DNA of 7,967 bases from JACMLD01 sp036500065 (GTDB taxonomy: Bacteria > Bacteroidota > Bacteroidia > Chitinophagales > Chitinophagaceae): positions 1 to 7,967 of the forward strand of contig DASYCT010000390.1 of NCBI GenBank assembly GCA_036500065.1. Direction: 5' to 3'. This document shows positions 1 through 5,469 of this stretch, piece by piece. The notes below the pieces were generated by a model that was not told the DNA's origin, did not search any database, and saw nothing but the letters and a program-made list of their open reading frames with translations. The position numbers were made by a program, and so were the translations under genes. Positions within the stretch are counted from its first letter, which is position 1. Each line of letters begins with the position of its first letter.

Positions 1-1
1 G

Positions 2-310
2 GTGAAAAAAGCTGCCCCGAAGAAGGCTGCTAAAAAAGCTGCTCCTAAAAAAGCAAAACGCAAACCCAATGCTGCCTTCATGGCCGCAATGAACCTGAGC
101 CCTGCACTGGCAGACGTGATCGGGCCAAAGCCTGCACCAAGAACAGAGATCGTAAAAAAGATCTGGGATTATATCAAGAAGAACAAGCTGCAGGACAACA
201 AGAACAGAAGAATGATTAACGCTGATGCAAAGTTGAAAGTATTGTTTGCCGGCAAAACTCAAATCTCCATGTTTGACCTCGCCAAGGTGGTTAGCAAGAA
301 CGTGAAATAA
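2..310 (+). CDS. SWIB-domain protein with Lys/Ala-rich N-terminal tail (5' end probably outside window)
   Basis: The visible product has two parts. Residues 1-22 are a basic tail made of AAPKKA-like repeats, like the C-terminal tails of histone H1 or bacterial HU-type proteins. Residues 23-102 form a SWIB/MDM2 fold, shown by LSPALADVIG, the block RTEIVKKIWDYIKKNKLQD, then MINADAKLK and a closing MFDLAKVVSKNVK. In eukaryotes SWIB occurs in SWI/SNF subunits; in bacteria it is a small stand-alone domain, common in Bacteroidota and Chlamydiae, assumed to act on DNA or the nucleoid. The only available start here is a GTG at base 2 inside the repeat tail, so that codon is probably an internal valine and the true ATG lies a few codons upstream. 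The stop is TAA at 308-310, followed by a strong terminator. The domain call is firm; the exact cellular role is not known. Confidence 0.9.
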   Translation: MKKAAPKKAAKKAAPKKAKRKPNAAFMAAMNLSPALADVIGPKPAPRTEIVKKIWDYIKKNKLQDNKNRRMINADAKLKVLFAGKTQISMFDLAKVVSKNVK

Positions 311-337
311 TTTTATTCCCTGCCAGAATAATCTCTT

Positions 338-368
338 TTACCCTGCCGGATGGCAGGGTAATTTTTTT
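338..368 (+). terminator. Rho-independent terminator of the SWIB gene
   Basis: A perfect 10-bp stem (TTACCCTGCC pairing with GGCAGGGTAA, loop GGAT) is followed directly by seven T residues (362-368). It starts 28 bp after the SWIB stop codon and ends 34 bp before the cupin ATG, so it separates the two transcription units. Confidence 0.9.
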
Positions 369-402
369 GCCCTTTAGCTGATATTTGCTTAAAACCAATT
401 GT

Positions 403-840
403 ATGCTTCCAACTATTAAAGAAACGGTGCGCATCGGTACATTGCAACTGAATTTCCTGCTGGATGGTGATGATACCGGCGGTACACTGGTATTGTTTGA
501 ACTGATCGTGCCACCGCATGCGAAGGTGCCGGCGCCGCATTTTCATGTGGCGGTGGACGAGACGCTATATGGGCTGGAAGGCGTGCTCACGCAAACGGTG
601 GATGGTGTGGTGCGTGAACTGACGGCAGGTGATAAATGTTTTATCCCGCGCGGTACCGTGCATGGGTTTACGAACGTGCACGATGTCGCGGCAAAGGCGC
701 TTTGCGTGCTCATGCCGGCGTTGATAGGTCCTGCTTACTTTCGCGAGATAGGCGAAGTGATCAATGCGGGCGGGCCGCCGGATATGCAAAAAGTGCTGGC
801 TATCATGCGGCAGCATGGGCTGGAGCCGGTGAAGGGATAA
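403..840 (+). CDS. Small single-domain cupin protein
   Basis: This is a 145-aa beta-barrel protein of the cupin_2 type. Cupin motif 1 is present as P45-H46-F47-H48 with E53 and G60. Motif 2 is an exact match to the classic pattern: G76, five residues, P82-R83-G84, two residues, H87, three residues, N91. H46, H48, E53 and H87 form the usual 3-His/1-Glu metal site, so the protein should bind a divalent metal in the cytoplasm. Small cupins of this kind include dioxygenases, isomerases and sugar- or metabolite-binding proteins, and the sequence does not reveal the substrate. ATG 403 is preferred over the in-frame TTG at 385, which lies just after the upstream terminator and would add six unconvincing residues. 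The gene converges on the minus-strand DUF3592-like gene with only 15 bp between the stop codons. No clear promoter was found in the 34 bp after the terminator. Confidence 0.9.
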   Translation: MLPTIKETVRIGTLQLNFLLDGDDTGGTLVLFELIVPPHAKVPAPHFHVAVDETLYGLEGVLTQTVDGVVRELTAGDKCFIPRGTVHGFTNVHDVAAKALCVLMPALIGPAYFREIGEVINAGGPPDMQKVLAIMRQHGLEPVKG

Positions 841-855
841 TCCAAACGTTGTACC

Positions 856-1290
856 TTAAATGATTTGGATAAATGGCTTTTTAATCGTCAGCTTTAGCTT
901 TGAGCGCCGGGGGACGATTGCCGGGTGCAGCCACAGGATCAAAAAAATCACAGTGGCGATACCGGTAGATACCAGCGTATTGGCCCAAAGGGCAGTGAAT
1001 ACGTCGATCCTGGCATCTTCGGGATGGGATGGCTGGTAACGTACAGAAATAACCTGGTGGCGGGGAAACAATACATCATCGTAGCCATTGAACCATATCG
1101 TCTGGTTTCCGGTTTTAAAAGTGACGACCGCATATTCCTTCATCATCTGCCCGGAATATTCTTTGCCGTTAAAGCGAACCATACCATTTGTCTTCACGGA
1201 ACGCAGCAGCCAATACGCATTCATCACGGGAAAAGGAAGTACCGCTAAACAAAAAAGCACAAGGAAAAAAGTGGACCGCTGTACTGTCAT
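856..1290 (-). CDS. DUF3592-like membrane protein
   Basis: This is a 144-aa membrane protein. A first hydrophobic helix spans about residues 7-29, a second about 101-121. Between them lies a beta-rich soluble domain of about 70 residues, most likely extracytoplasmic, with V53-V56-T57-F58 and the block VRYQPSHPEDARID (83-96). The order TM, beta domain with V-x-Y-x-P-x-x-P-x-x-A-x-I/V, then TM is the layout of DUF3592 proteins, found widely in bacteria without a known function. A basic tail after TM2 (RRSKLKLTIKK) suggests a cytoplasmic C-terminus. The gene lies 202 bp downstream of the DinB-like gene on the same strand; that gap has no convincing ORF, so co-transcription is possible but not shown. 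The family call rests on pattern recall, without a search. Confidence 0.72.
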   Translation of the reverse strand: MTVQRSTFFLVLFCLAVLPFPVMNAYWLLRSVKTNGMVRFNGKEYSGQMMKEYAVVTFKTGNQTIWFNGYDDVLFPRHQVISVRYQPSHPEDARIDVFTALWANTLVSTGIATVIFLILWLHPAIVPRRSKLKLTIKKPFIQII

Positions 1291-1492
1291 CGGGTGGCTG
1301 GTTTATGGGGCAGAGATGATGATGCTCCCTGCCCCGTAAATATAACAGCCCGTTTTCCTTCATCAAAATATAGTGTGCCGGGACGGATAAGATTAACAAT
1401 TCGTTGCCGGTAAGTTGTGGCACGCAGACAGGCTGTTGGTCTTTCGCCAGCATTAAGAGCCAGTATAAGGAACAGCGCTCCTGTGCAAATGG

Positions 1493-2008
1493 TTATCGCT
1501 CCCAGAATGGCGGGGGCTCGATGCCGAGCGAACGCAGGTACACGTAGGCCTGACCGCGATGGTGGATTTCGTTGTCGATAAAGTAAAGCACCAGGCCATC
1601 GATGGGCATTTGCCAGCGGCCGAAGGCCAGGTCCGTCTCCCGGAAGCGGTTTTCGGGGATGAGGGGCCATTGGCCGTCGATGAGGGCGGTGATTTCATCC
1701 CAGCGGTGGAGGATTTCCTGTTTGGTGAGCGCGGCGCCTTCGGCGCCATTGTGCCGCATTTCGTCGGCGTTGGCCCATACGCCGGTGACGATGCCGTTCA
1801 TGCCGGGGGCGGCCATTTCGATCATTTCCAACGCCATAGTCGAAAAGGGACGCATGCCGCCGACAGAGTATGTGCTGAACTTGTCGTCGGGGAAGGCTTC
1901 GATGGTGCGGCGGGTGAGGCGGCGGTGGCCCTGCCAGGCGTTTAATAAGCCTTCGGAAGTGATGGCGGTGGCGGTTTTTGCTTTTGAAGGCTGAAGTGTA
2001 CTTTCCAT
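1493..2008 (-). CDS. DinB-like four-helix protein (DinB/YfiT superfamily)
   Basis: This is a 171-aa helical protein. The C-terminal block EIHHRGQAYVYLRSLGIEPP (147-166) is the signature of the DinB/YfiT superfamily, whose members form a four-helix bundle and often bind a metal through three histidines. Some act in thiol- or damage-related stress responses, for example bacillithiol transferases; most are uncharacterised. H149, H150, R151, G152 and Q153 are present. The position that is often His in an HExHHRGQ block is N146 here, and the helix-2 region (PFSTMALEM, 54-62) has no His. The metal triad therefore looks incomplete and a catalytic role is doubtful. The start at 2006-2008 is the first in-frame ATG and precedes MESTLQPSKAK, a polar, probably disordered tail. 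The gene is transcribed away from the large spacer 2009-2469 and may share a transcript with the DUF3592-like gene. Confidence 0.85.
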   Translation of the reverse strand: MESTLQPSKAKTATAITSEGLLNAWQGHRRLTRRTIEAFPDDKFSTYSVGGMRPFSTMALEMIEMAAPGMNGIVTGVWANADEMRHNGAEGAALTKQEILHRWDEITALIDGQWPLIPENRFRETDLAFGRWQMPIDGLVLYFIDNEIHHRGQAYVYLRSLGIEPPPFWER

Positions 2009-2469
2009 GTATGTAAGTTTTGTGTGGTTGGAAAAACTGGTTTACAGTACAAAGAAAGGCGGGGTTGTGACAGCCTTATGTCAGGAGGGGTGGAGAATAT
2101 TTTTAAAAAACTTACCTACGTAAATAGATACCCTTAATTTTTGGCTATAGCAATCCCCGGATGGGTGAAAAAAGAAATCCTTAGGCAAAGACGGGAAAAA
2201 TAATTAATTAGGTTCACTTCTAATATAAAAGCAATTCTACGAGCAATGTTTATCCCGCACTGAACTACCAAATATCCGGTGTGGGAAAAACCCCACAAAA
2301 AAGCGGGTTTTTTCCCACAGTTATAATTGCAGGATTACGAACTACAATATTTAATTTTAATTAAACCATATACGTACATGTTATACCCGGCGCCTGCAAG
2401 GCCGGGAGCCATCCTGCCCTGTTTGTTTCTACTACCCTATTTTAAAAACCCCTAAAAAGCCTTATCTGC
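2009..2469. other. 461-bp A/T-rich divergent intergenic region
   Basis: No open frame of useful length and no RNA gene is seen. The region separates the minus-strand DinB-like gene from the plus-strand rteC-like gene, so it must hold the promoters of both. No good TTTG-N19-TAnnTTTG match was found for either. Notable contents are a TGACA/TGTCA inverted pair near 2068-2083, several short A/T palindromes (for example near 2200 and 2350), and the strong inverted repeat at 2280-2319 listed separately. The A-rich stretch just before 2470 is typical of Bacteroidota start regions. Confidence 0.6.
2280..2319. promoter_or_regulatory. Long inverted repeat upstream of the rteC-like gene
   Basis: The arms TGTGGGAAAAACCC (2280-2293) and GGGTTTTTTCCCACA (2305-2319) pair almost perfectly with one extra T. 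No T run follows, so it does not look like a standard terminator. Each half can also fold alone: GTGGG with CCCAC at 2281-2296, and a short GGG/CCC hairpin at 2305-2316. It lies 151 bp before the rteC-like start and could be an operator or a leader RNA switch; this is inferred from structure only. Confidence 0.5.
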
Positions 2470-3327
2470 ATGAGAAAAATGTGTAATGAGGCGCGGCAGC
2501 TATATGCCGTGCTGAAAGATGAAATTGCCCAAATGTACGGGAAGGTACAAGATCCCCTTTCGCGGGCAGACGCCGGCTTACGGCTTTGCCAGGAATCGCT
2601 TCAACTGCTGAAAGATTGTTTTGACCGGTGCTGTCTGGACGATGAAGCGGAAGAAATCCATTTTTTCAAACACGAGAAGCCGCTGTTTATAGCCGAGCTT
2701 CTGTACCACCTGAAACTGTTCGGGTTGTATTGCCAGTGGCCGCGGGCGGGAACTGAGTCGGAGGAACAATGGCTCCTGGAGAAGCTGGGAGAGCTAAAGC
2801 GGGAGTACGGTAAGTATCCCGAGTTTTACCTGTATTACCGGATGGGCGGTACGGACCGCGACCATTTCTATTTTAAGCATGGCAATCGCCTCGTGCCCAC
2901 GCCGGAGTATTGCGCAGCGGTGACGGACAAGTTCACTACCGGCTATGATATGGTAATGGGCAACCTGATGGCACTGGAGCGGCTGGAGGCCTGGCTGGCG
3001 GAGCAGCTCAACCTGCTGCGGGAAAAGCCGGGCGGCAGGGAGTCGTCAGCACAGAAGCTGCCCCTGTTGCCCTGGACCGGTGATAAAACCTGCGTGGTAG
3101 AGCTTGTGTATGGCCTGAAAGAATCGGGATGTATTAAAAACGGGGATGTGACGCTGACCGAGATAGCAAATGGGCTGGGCTTACTGTTTGGCATCGACCT
3201 GACCGAGCATCCCCGTGCCTGGTATAGTATAAAACAGCGTCAGAAGGATAGCGGGTTTTTTATCAAAACCCTGTGGAATGCCCTGCTGAGAGCGATGGGA
3301 AGGAAGGAGGAGCCGCCCGGGGATTGA
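2470..3327 (+). CDS. RteC-family protein
   Basis: This 285-aa protein has the conserved blocks of the RteC family in order: FFKHEKP (65-71), YHLKLFGLY (79-87), EFYLYYRMGGTDRDHFYFKH (118-137), LPWTGDKTCVVELVYGL (200-216) and the C-terminal RQKDSGFFIKTLWNALL (257-273). RteC of the Bacteroides conjugative transposon CTnDOT is a DNA-binding, winged-helix-type activator of the excision operon, working below RteA/RteB in the tetracycline response. Here no rteA/rteB, tetQ, excision or mobilisation gene is nearby, so this is an orphan homologue, a kind common on Bacteroidota chromosomes, and its target is unknown. It is longer than I would expect for CTnDOT RteC. ATG 2470 is used; M4 at 2479 is a possible alternative. 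The stop codon is embedded in a TTGACA word of a repeat at 3324. The inverted repeat at 2280-2319 is a candidate operator. Confidence 0.85.
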   Translation: MRKMCNEARQLYAVLKDEIAQMYGKVQDPLSRADAGLRLCQESLQLLKDCFDRCCLDDEAEEIHFFKHEKPLFIAELLYHLKLFGLYCQWPRAGTESEEQWLLEKLGELKREYGKYPEFYLYYRMGGTDRDHFYFKHGNRLVPTPEYCAAVTDKFTTGYDMVMGNLMALERLEAWLAEQLNLLREKPGGRESSAQKLPLLPWTGDKTCVVELVYGLKESGCIKNGDVTLTEIANGLGLLFGIDLTEHPRAWYSIKQRQKDSGFFIKTLWNALLRAMGRKEEPPGD

Positions 3328-3351
3328 CAAGTTGGTAGCGGGTTGACAAAC
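3324..3351 (+). repeat. 28-bp imperfect direct repeat, copy 1 (paired TTGACA)
   Basis: This copy holds two TTGACA words 19 bp apart (3324 and 3343), with CAAGTTGGTAG (3328-3338) running from the end of the first word. It matches the copy at 3493-3520 at 21 of 28 positions by eye. Its first bases overlap the stop codon of the rteC-like gene. It could be a pair of protein-binding sites or a remnant of duplication. Confidence 0.6.
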
Positions 3352-3370
3352 TTTTTTCCCGATTGTGTTT

Positions 3371-3410
3371 AGACCGTATACTCATTACTCCATGAGTATA
3401 CGGTCTTTTT
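3371..3410 (+). terminator. Rho-independent terminator with perfect 15-bp stem
   Basis: AGACCGTATACTCAT (3371-3385) pairs with its exact reverse complement at 3392-3406 over a six-base loop (TACTCC), followed by a five-T run (3406-3410). It is 43 bp after the rteC-like stop codon and is the likely end of that transcript. The stem is unusually long and exact for a terminator. Confidence 0.85.
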
Positions 3411-3492
3411 ATTGCTTTTATTTTAGTCATTCTTCGCTTCCGGCTATTTCTTTTTCCAGCGTTTTGTGCATAAGCCTGTTTAAAATAAGTCA

Positions 3493-3520
3493 CTGGCAAG
3501 TTGGTAGTACATTGGCAAAC
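3493..3520 (+). repeat. 28-bp imperfect direct repeat, copy 2 (paired YTGGCA)
   Basis: This is the second copy of the repeat starting at 3324, offset by 169 bp. The 11-bp core CAAGTTGGTAG is exact, and the two words read CTGGCA and TTGGCA, again 19 bp apart. The seven differences cluster in the four bases after the core and at the A/G position of each word. It lies 172 bp before the next gene. Confidence 0.6.
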
Positions 3521-3692
3521 GGGTTCGAAAAACAACCGCAGCTTTGCGTTAGTTCTTTCGATTGCCGGGGTAGACAGCCGGGTTATACCAGCAGCACGCG
3601 GAGCATGCGCCGCGGGCGATTGGGCGCCGGGCGGATTACCATGAGGCCTCACCGGCGGGCGGAAGAACCTATTTTTTCACCAAACAAACAAC

Positions 3693-4256
3693 ATGGCAGA
3701 ATCGAAAGACAATTTCGCAATGCACGGTATGTCCGGCAAACTGGGCAACCTGCTGGTGTACAGGCAATGGTTTGGGCGCACCATCGTTGGCAAGAAGCCG
3801 CGTAAGACGACCAAGGTATCGGACAAGCAGATGGTAATACGCGACAAATTCCAACTGGCATCCGCTTATGCCAAGGCGGCCACCCAGGATGCTGCCACGA
3901 AGGATTTGTACAAAAGCAAATCGCAGCCCGGGCAGTCGGCTTTTAACATCGCGCTGGCCGATTACTTCACCCCTCCTGAAATCGGTGTAATTGATGTAAC
4001 CGCCTACACAGGTGCAGTGGGCGGAAAGATCAAGGTGGCGGTGACGGACGATGTAATGGTGAAGACGGTGAACGTGGCGATTGCCAAAGCCGACGGCACC
4101 CTTATCGAGCAGGGCGCGGCCGTGGCCGAAGCCGATGGTATCAACTGGCTGTATACGGCTACGCAGGCCAACGCTGCGCCGGCCGGTTGCAAGGTGACCG
4201 TTACGGCAAGGGACATGCCGGACAATGTGACAGAAAAAGATGAGATTTTAGCCTAA
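3693..4256 (+). CDS. Hypothetical protein with basic N-terminal block and Ig-like C-terminal domain
   Basis: This 187-aa protein has no name I can assign firmly. Residues 10-40 read as a Gly/basic block (HGMSGKLGNLLVYRQWFGRT, then GKKPRKTTK), followed by a helical stretch rich in Lys, Ala and Gln (44-90). This arrangement recalls DUF6266-like Bacteroidota proteins, which start with GKxGNxVxxxxxG and then PKK. Residues about 95-185 form a beta-rich Ig-like domain: VTDDVMVKTVNVAIAKADG, then GINWLYTAT and KVTVTARDMPDN. There is no signal peptide or membrane segment. Such proteins could be structural or phage-like, but this is only an analogy. ATG 3693 has a typical A-rich leader and no Shine-Dalgarno sequence. 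The gene is followed at 12 bp by an 11-bp tandem repeat. Coding status is well supported by the regular domain pattern; function is unknown. Confidence 0.75.
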   Translation: MAESKDNFAMHGMSGKLGNLLVYRQWFGRTIVGKKPRKTTKVSDKQMVIRDKFQLASAYAKAATQDAATKDLYKSKSQPGQSAFNIALADYFTPPEIGVIDVTAYTGAVGGKIKVAVTDDVMVKTVNVAIAKADGTLIEQGAAVAEADGINWLYTATQANAAPAGCKVTVTARDMPDNVTEKDEILA

Positions 4257-4267
4257 AACGGGTGGGC

Positions 4268-4311
4268 TCTTCCTTGAGTCTTCCTTCAGTCTTCCTTGAG
4301 TGTTCCCTGAG
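4268..4311 (+). repeat. Four-copy 11-bp tandem repeat
   Basis: Units TCTTCCTTGAG, TCTTCCTTCAG, TCTTCCTTGAG and TGTTCCCTGAG run head to tail without gaps, followed by a further TC. Copies 1 and 3 are identical. The repeat starts 12 bp after the stop codon of the Ig-like protein gene and is not coding. The 11-bp period is close to one turn of DNA, so each unit would present the same face to a bound protein; it could equally be a slippage-prone minisatellite. Confidence 0.85.
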
Positions 4312-4405
4312 TCGGGATTGAGGCTGGTAAAAAACTGCAAAAATGTCAGTACCGGCCCCTTAGGAAAGAAGGAGAGCTACCCGTAATTCCTGGTGATCAA
4401 AGGGA

Positions 4406-4427
4406 GTTGACAGTTCACGGTTGACAG
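4406..4427 (+). repeat. Paired GTTGACAG direct repeat
   Basis: The 8-bp word GTTGACAG occurs at 4406-4413 and again at 4420-4427, a 14-bp period. It resembles the TTGRCA pairs at 3324 and 3493 but with a shorter spacing. It lies 66 bp before the next start codon and may be part of that gene's promoter or operator. A TTTG at 4431, 19 bp before CTGTTTTG (4454-4461), is a weak promoter candidate missing the TA. Confidence 0.45.
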
Positions 4428-4492
4428 GGATTTGCCTGGCTGCCGGCCAAAAACTGTTTTGCTTCTTATTTATTAACCCAATAAATCAACCC

Positions 4493-4702
4493 ATGAGTAT
4501 TCTTGACAGGATGAAATCGCCCACGCCGGCGTTTTTTGTAAAGCTGAGAAACATCGGGCTTGTGCTTGCAGCCATCAGTGGGGCTGTAGCAACGACGCCG
4601 GTGGCATTGCCTTCGGCGGTGGTGACCATTGCCGGTTATGTGTCGGTAGCAGCAGGCGTGATGAGCGCCATCAGCCAAACCACGGTGCAGCACGAAGCAT
4701 AG
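4493..4702 (+). CDS. Small hydrophobic protein, 69 aa, possibly holin-like
   Basis: The product starts MSILDRMKSPTPAFFVKLRN and continues with a nearly uninterrupted hydrophobic, Gly/Ala/Val-rich region (about residues 21-62). It includes a Pro pair-containing turn (TTPVALPSAV) that would split it into two membrane helices. A short polar tail (QTTVQHEA) follows. Similar small two-helix proteins are found in Bacteroidota next to uncharacterised genes; size and layout fit a holin or a small membrane anchor, but no motif proves this. ATG 4493 is chosen because it follows an A-rich leader and leaves a clean basic N-terminus; the longer frame from 4421 adds a spurious hydrophobic piece. The next gene starts 36 bp after the stop in the same reading frame, so the two are probably one operon. 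Confidence 0.7.
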   Translation: MSILDRMKSPTPAFFVKLRNIGLVLAAISGAVATTPVALPSAVVTIAGYVSVAAGVMSAISQTTVQHEA

Positions 4703-4738
4703 ACAGGCACTGCCATTAGCTCAATCAATGAAAAAAGC

Positions 4739-5398
4739 ATGCTAACAACCATCAAGAAACGAAGCCGGGCGTATGCCGGTCTGCGGCCGGCGGAATGCGA
4801 GCGGGCCGGGCAAACGGCCCGGCTAATCAAGACCGCGTTTACGCCCTGGTGCCACGCGATGGCAGGTATTCACACAGCAGCAAGGCTATCACGGCCGCTG
4901 CTGCGGGTGATACAATCGGATACCTGTAATGTGCCGGGCCATCGTAGTGCAGCCGACGGCGACCTGCAGTTACTGAAGGGTTTCGAATTCAACGAAACCC
5001 GTTATGCGCCGGCGGTACGGGGCGTATGTTGCCGGCTGCTGCGGTCGGACCAATGCGACCAGGTGCTGGTGAAAACGGACGGCTTTATGGCCGATGTGTT
5101 TTGGGACCGGCAGGTGGAAAGGGCCACGCACTACCAGGTGGCGCTGGTGGTGGCCGCGGTACCGCTGAAGCCGGGGGAACGCAGCCGGTTGTATACCGCC
5201 GCGACCGAATCACTGCTGGACAGCCAGCGTGCAGTGCCCCCGCTGCAGGTGCCGGTGGACCTGGTCGTCGACACTACGCCGGTGCTGTACTGCGCCGCGC
5301 TGGCCGTGTCGTACTACCGCTGGGGCAATATCCTATCCTATCCTTACCAGGATGGCAGGCAGGACCTGCTGACAATCCTGCGCGCGTTTAGCGCATAG
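4739..5398 (+). CDS. Hypothetical protein, 219 aa
   Basis: I do not recognise a named family. The N-terminus is basic (TIKKRSRAYAGLRP), followed by a helical region to about residue 65, a conserved-looking LLKGFEFNETRYAP (78-91), and a beta-rich half with LVKTDGFMADVF and YQVALVVAAVPLK. The C-terminus is YYRWGNILSYPYQDGRQD followed by LLTILRAFSA. The GFEFN block reminds me of uncharacterised Bacteroidota proteins that occur near Ig-like or DUF6266-like proteins, an uncertain memory. It contains several Cys (41, 63, 95, 96, 103), so extracellular location is uncertain, and there is no signal peptide. It follows the 69-aa membrane protein gene by 36 bp and ends at a clear terminator, so the two form a likely operon. 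A five-codon frame ATG-AAA-AAA-GCA-TGC-TAA (4728-4745) overlaps its start. Confidence 0.72.
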   Translation: MLTTIKKRSRAYAGLRPAECERAGQTARLIKTAFTPWCHAMAGIHTAARLSRPLLRVIQSDTCNVPGHRSAADGDLQLLKGFEFNETRYAPAVRGVCCRLLRSDQCDQVLVKTDGFMADVFWDRQVERATHYQVALVVAAVPLKPGERSRLYTAATESLLDSQRAVPPLQVPVDLVVDTTPVLYCAALAVSYYRWGNILSYPYQDGRQDLLTILRAFSA

Positions 5399-5410
5399 AC
5401 AACCGTTACG

Positions 5411-5435
5411 GCCCGCCGCCAGGCGGCGGGCTTTT
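5411..5435 (+). terminator. Rho-independent terminator
   Basis: GCCCGCCG (5411-5418) pairs with CGGCGGGC (5424-5431); the symmetry runs on to ten bases per arm around a single A. Four T residues follow at once, then ATTAA. It is 12 bp after the stop of the 219-aa protein gene and separates it from the next gene. Confidence 0.9.
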
Positions 5436-5469
5436 ATTAACTTTTTTAACTTATTAAATCAACATTATT

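Larger units (their letters stand above)
3328..3692. other. 365-bp intergenic region after the rteC-like gene
   Basis: No supportable gene is seen; open frames crossing it are out-of-frame extensions into the next gene. It contains both copies of the paired TTGRCA repeat, with a perfect 15-bp hairpin terminator between them. A G/C-rich stretch near 3580-3660 follows, including the 8-bp palindrome GAGGCCTC. The last 30 bp are A-rich with CAAACAAACAAC just before the next ATG. The promoter of the 3693 gene should lie here, but no convincing TAnnTTTG box was found. Confidence 0.6.

Noticed and set aside
366..387. TTTG and GATATTTG before the cupin gene as a promoter
   Set aside because: The spacing is only 10 bp instead of about 19, and the first base of the TAnnTTTG box is wrong; it also sits within the terminator's T run.
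840..870. ATCCAAA/TTTGGAT inverted pair between the convergent cupin and DUF3592-like genes
   Set aside because: Only 7 bp per arm with a 17-base loop and no adjacent T run; too weak to call a bidirectional terminator.
1169..1453. Minus-strand frame filling the gap between the DinB-like and DUF3592-like genes
   Set aside because: It overlaps the DUF3592-like gene out of frame for more than 120 bp and has no recognisable pattern, so it is not called as a gene.
1559..1994. Long plus-strand open frames (128-130 codons) opposite the DinB-like gene
   Set aside because: Their translations show no family features, and they are antisense shadows of a G/C-rich gene with a clear HHRGQ signature on the other strand.
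3517..3533. GGGTTCGAAA resembling a tRNA T-loop
   Set aside because: There is no complementary T-stem, acceptor stem, anticodon arm or CCA around it, so no tRNA or tRNA fragment is supported.
3365..3805. 146-codon plus-strand frame covering the hairpin and the start of the Ig-like protein gene
   Set aside because: It begins at a weak start inside the terminator hairpin, has no domain pattern, and overlaps the better supported gene at 3693 in another frame.
4802..4821. CGGGCCG/CGGCCCG hairpin inside the 219-aa gene
   Set aside because: G/C-rich coding sequence of this kind forms such hairpins by chance, and no T run follows.
4978..5000. Perfect 8-bp inverted repeat GGGTTTCG/CGAAACCC inside the 219-aa gene
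   Set aside because: It lies within codons for the LLKGFEFNE block and is explained by coding; no regulatory context supports it.
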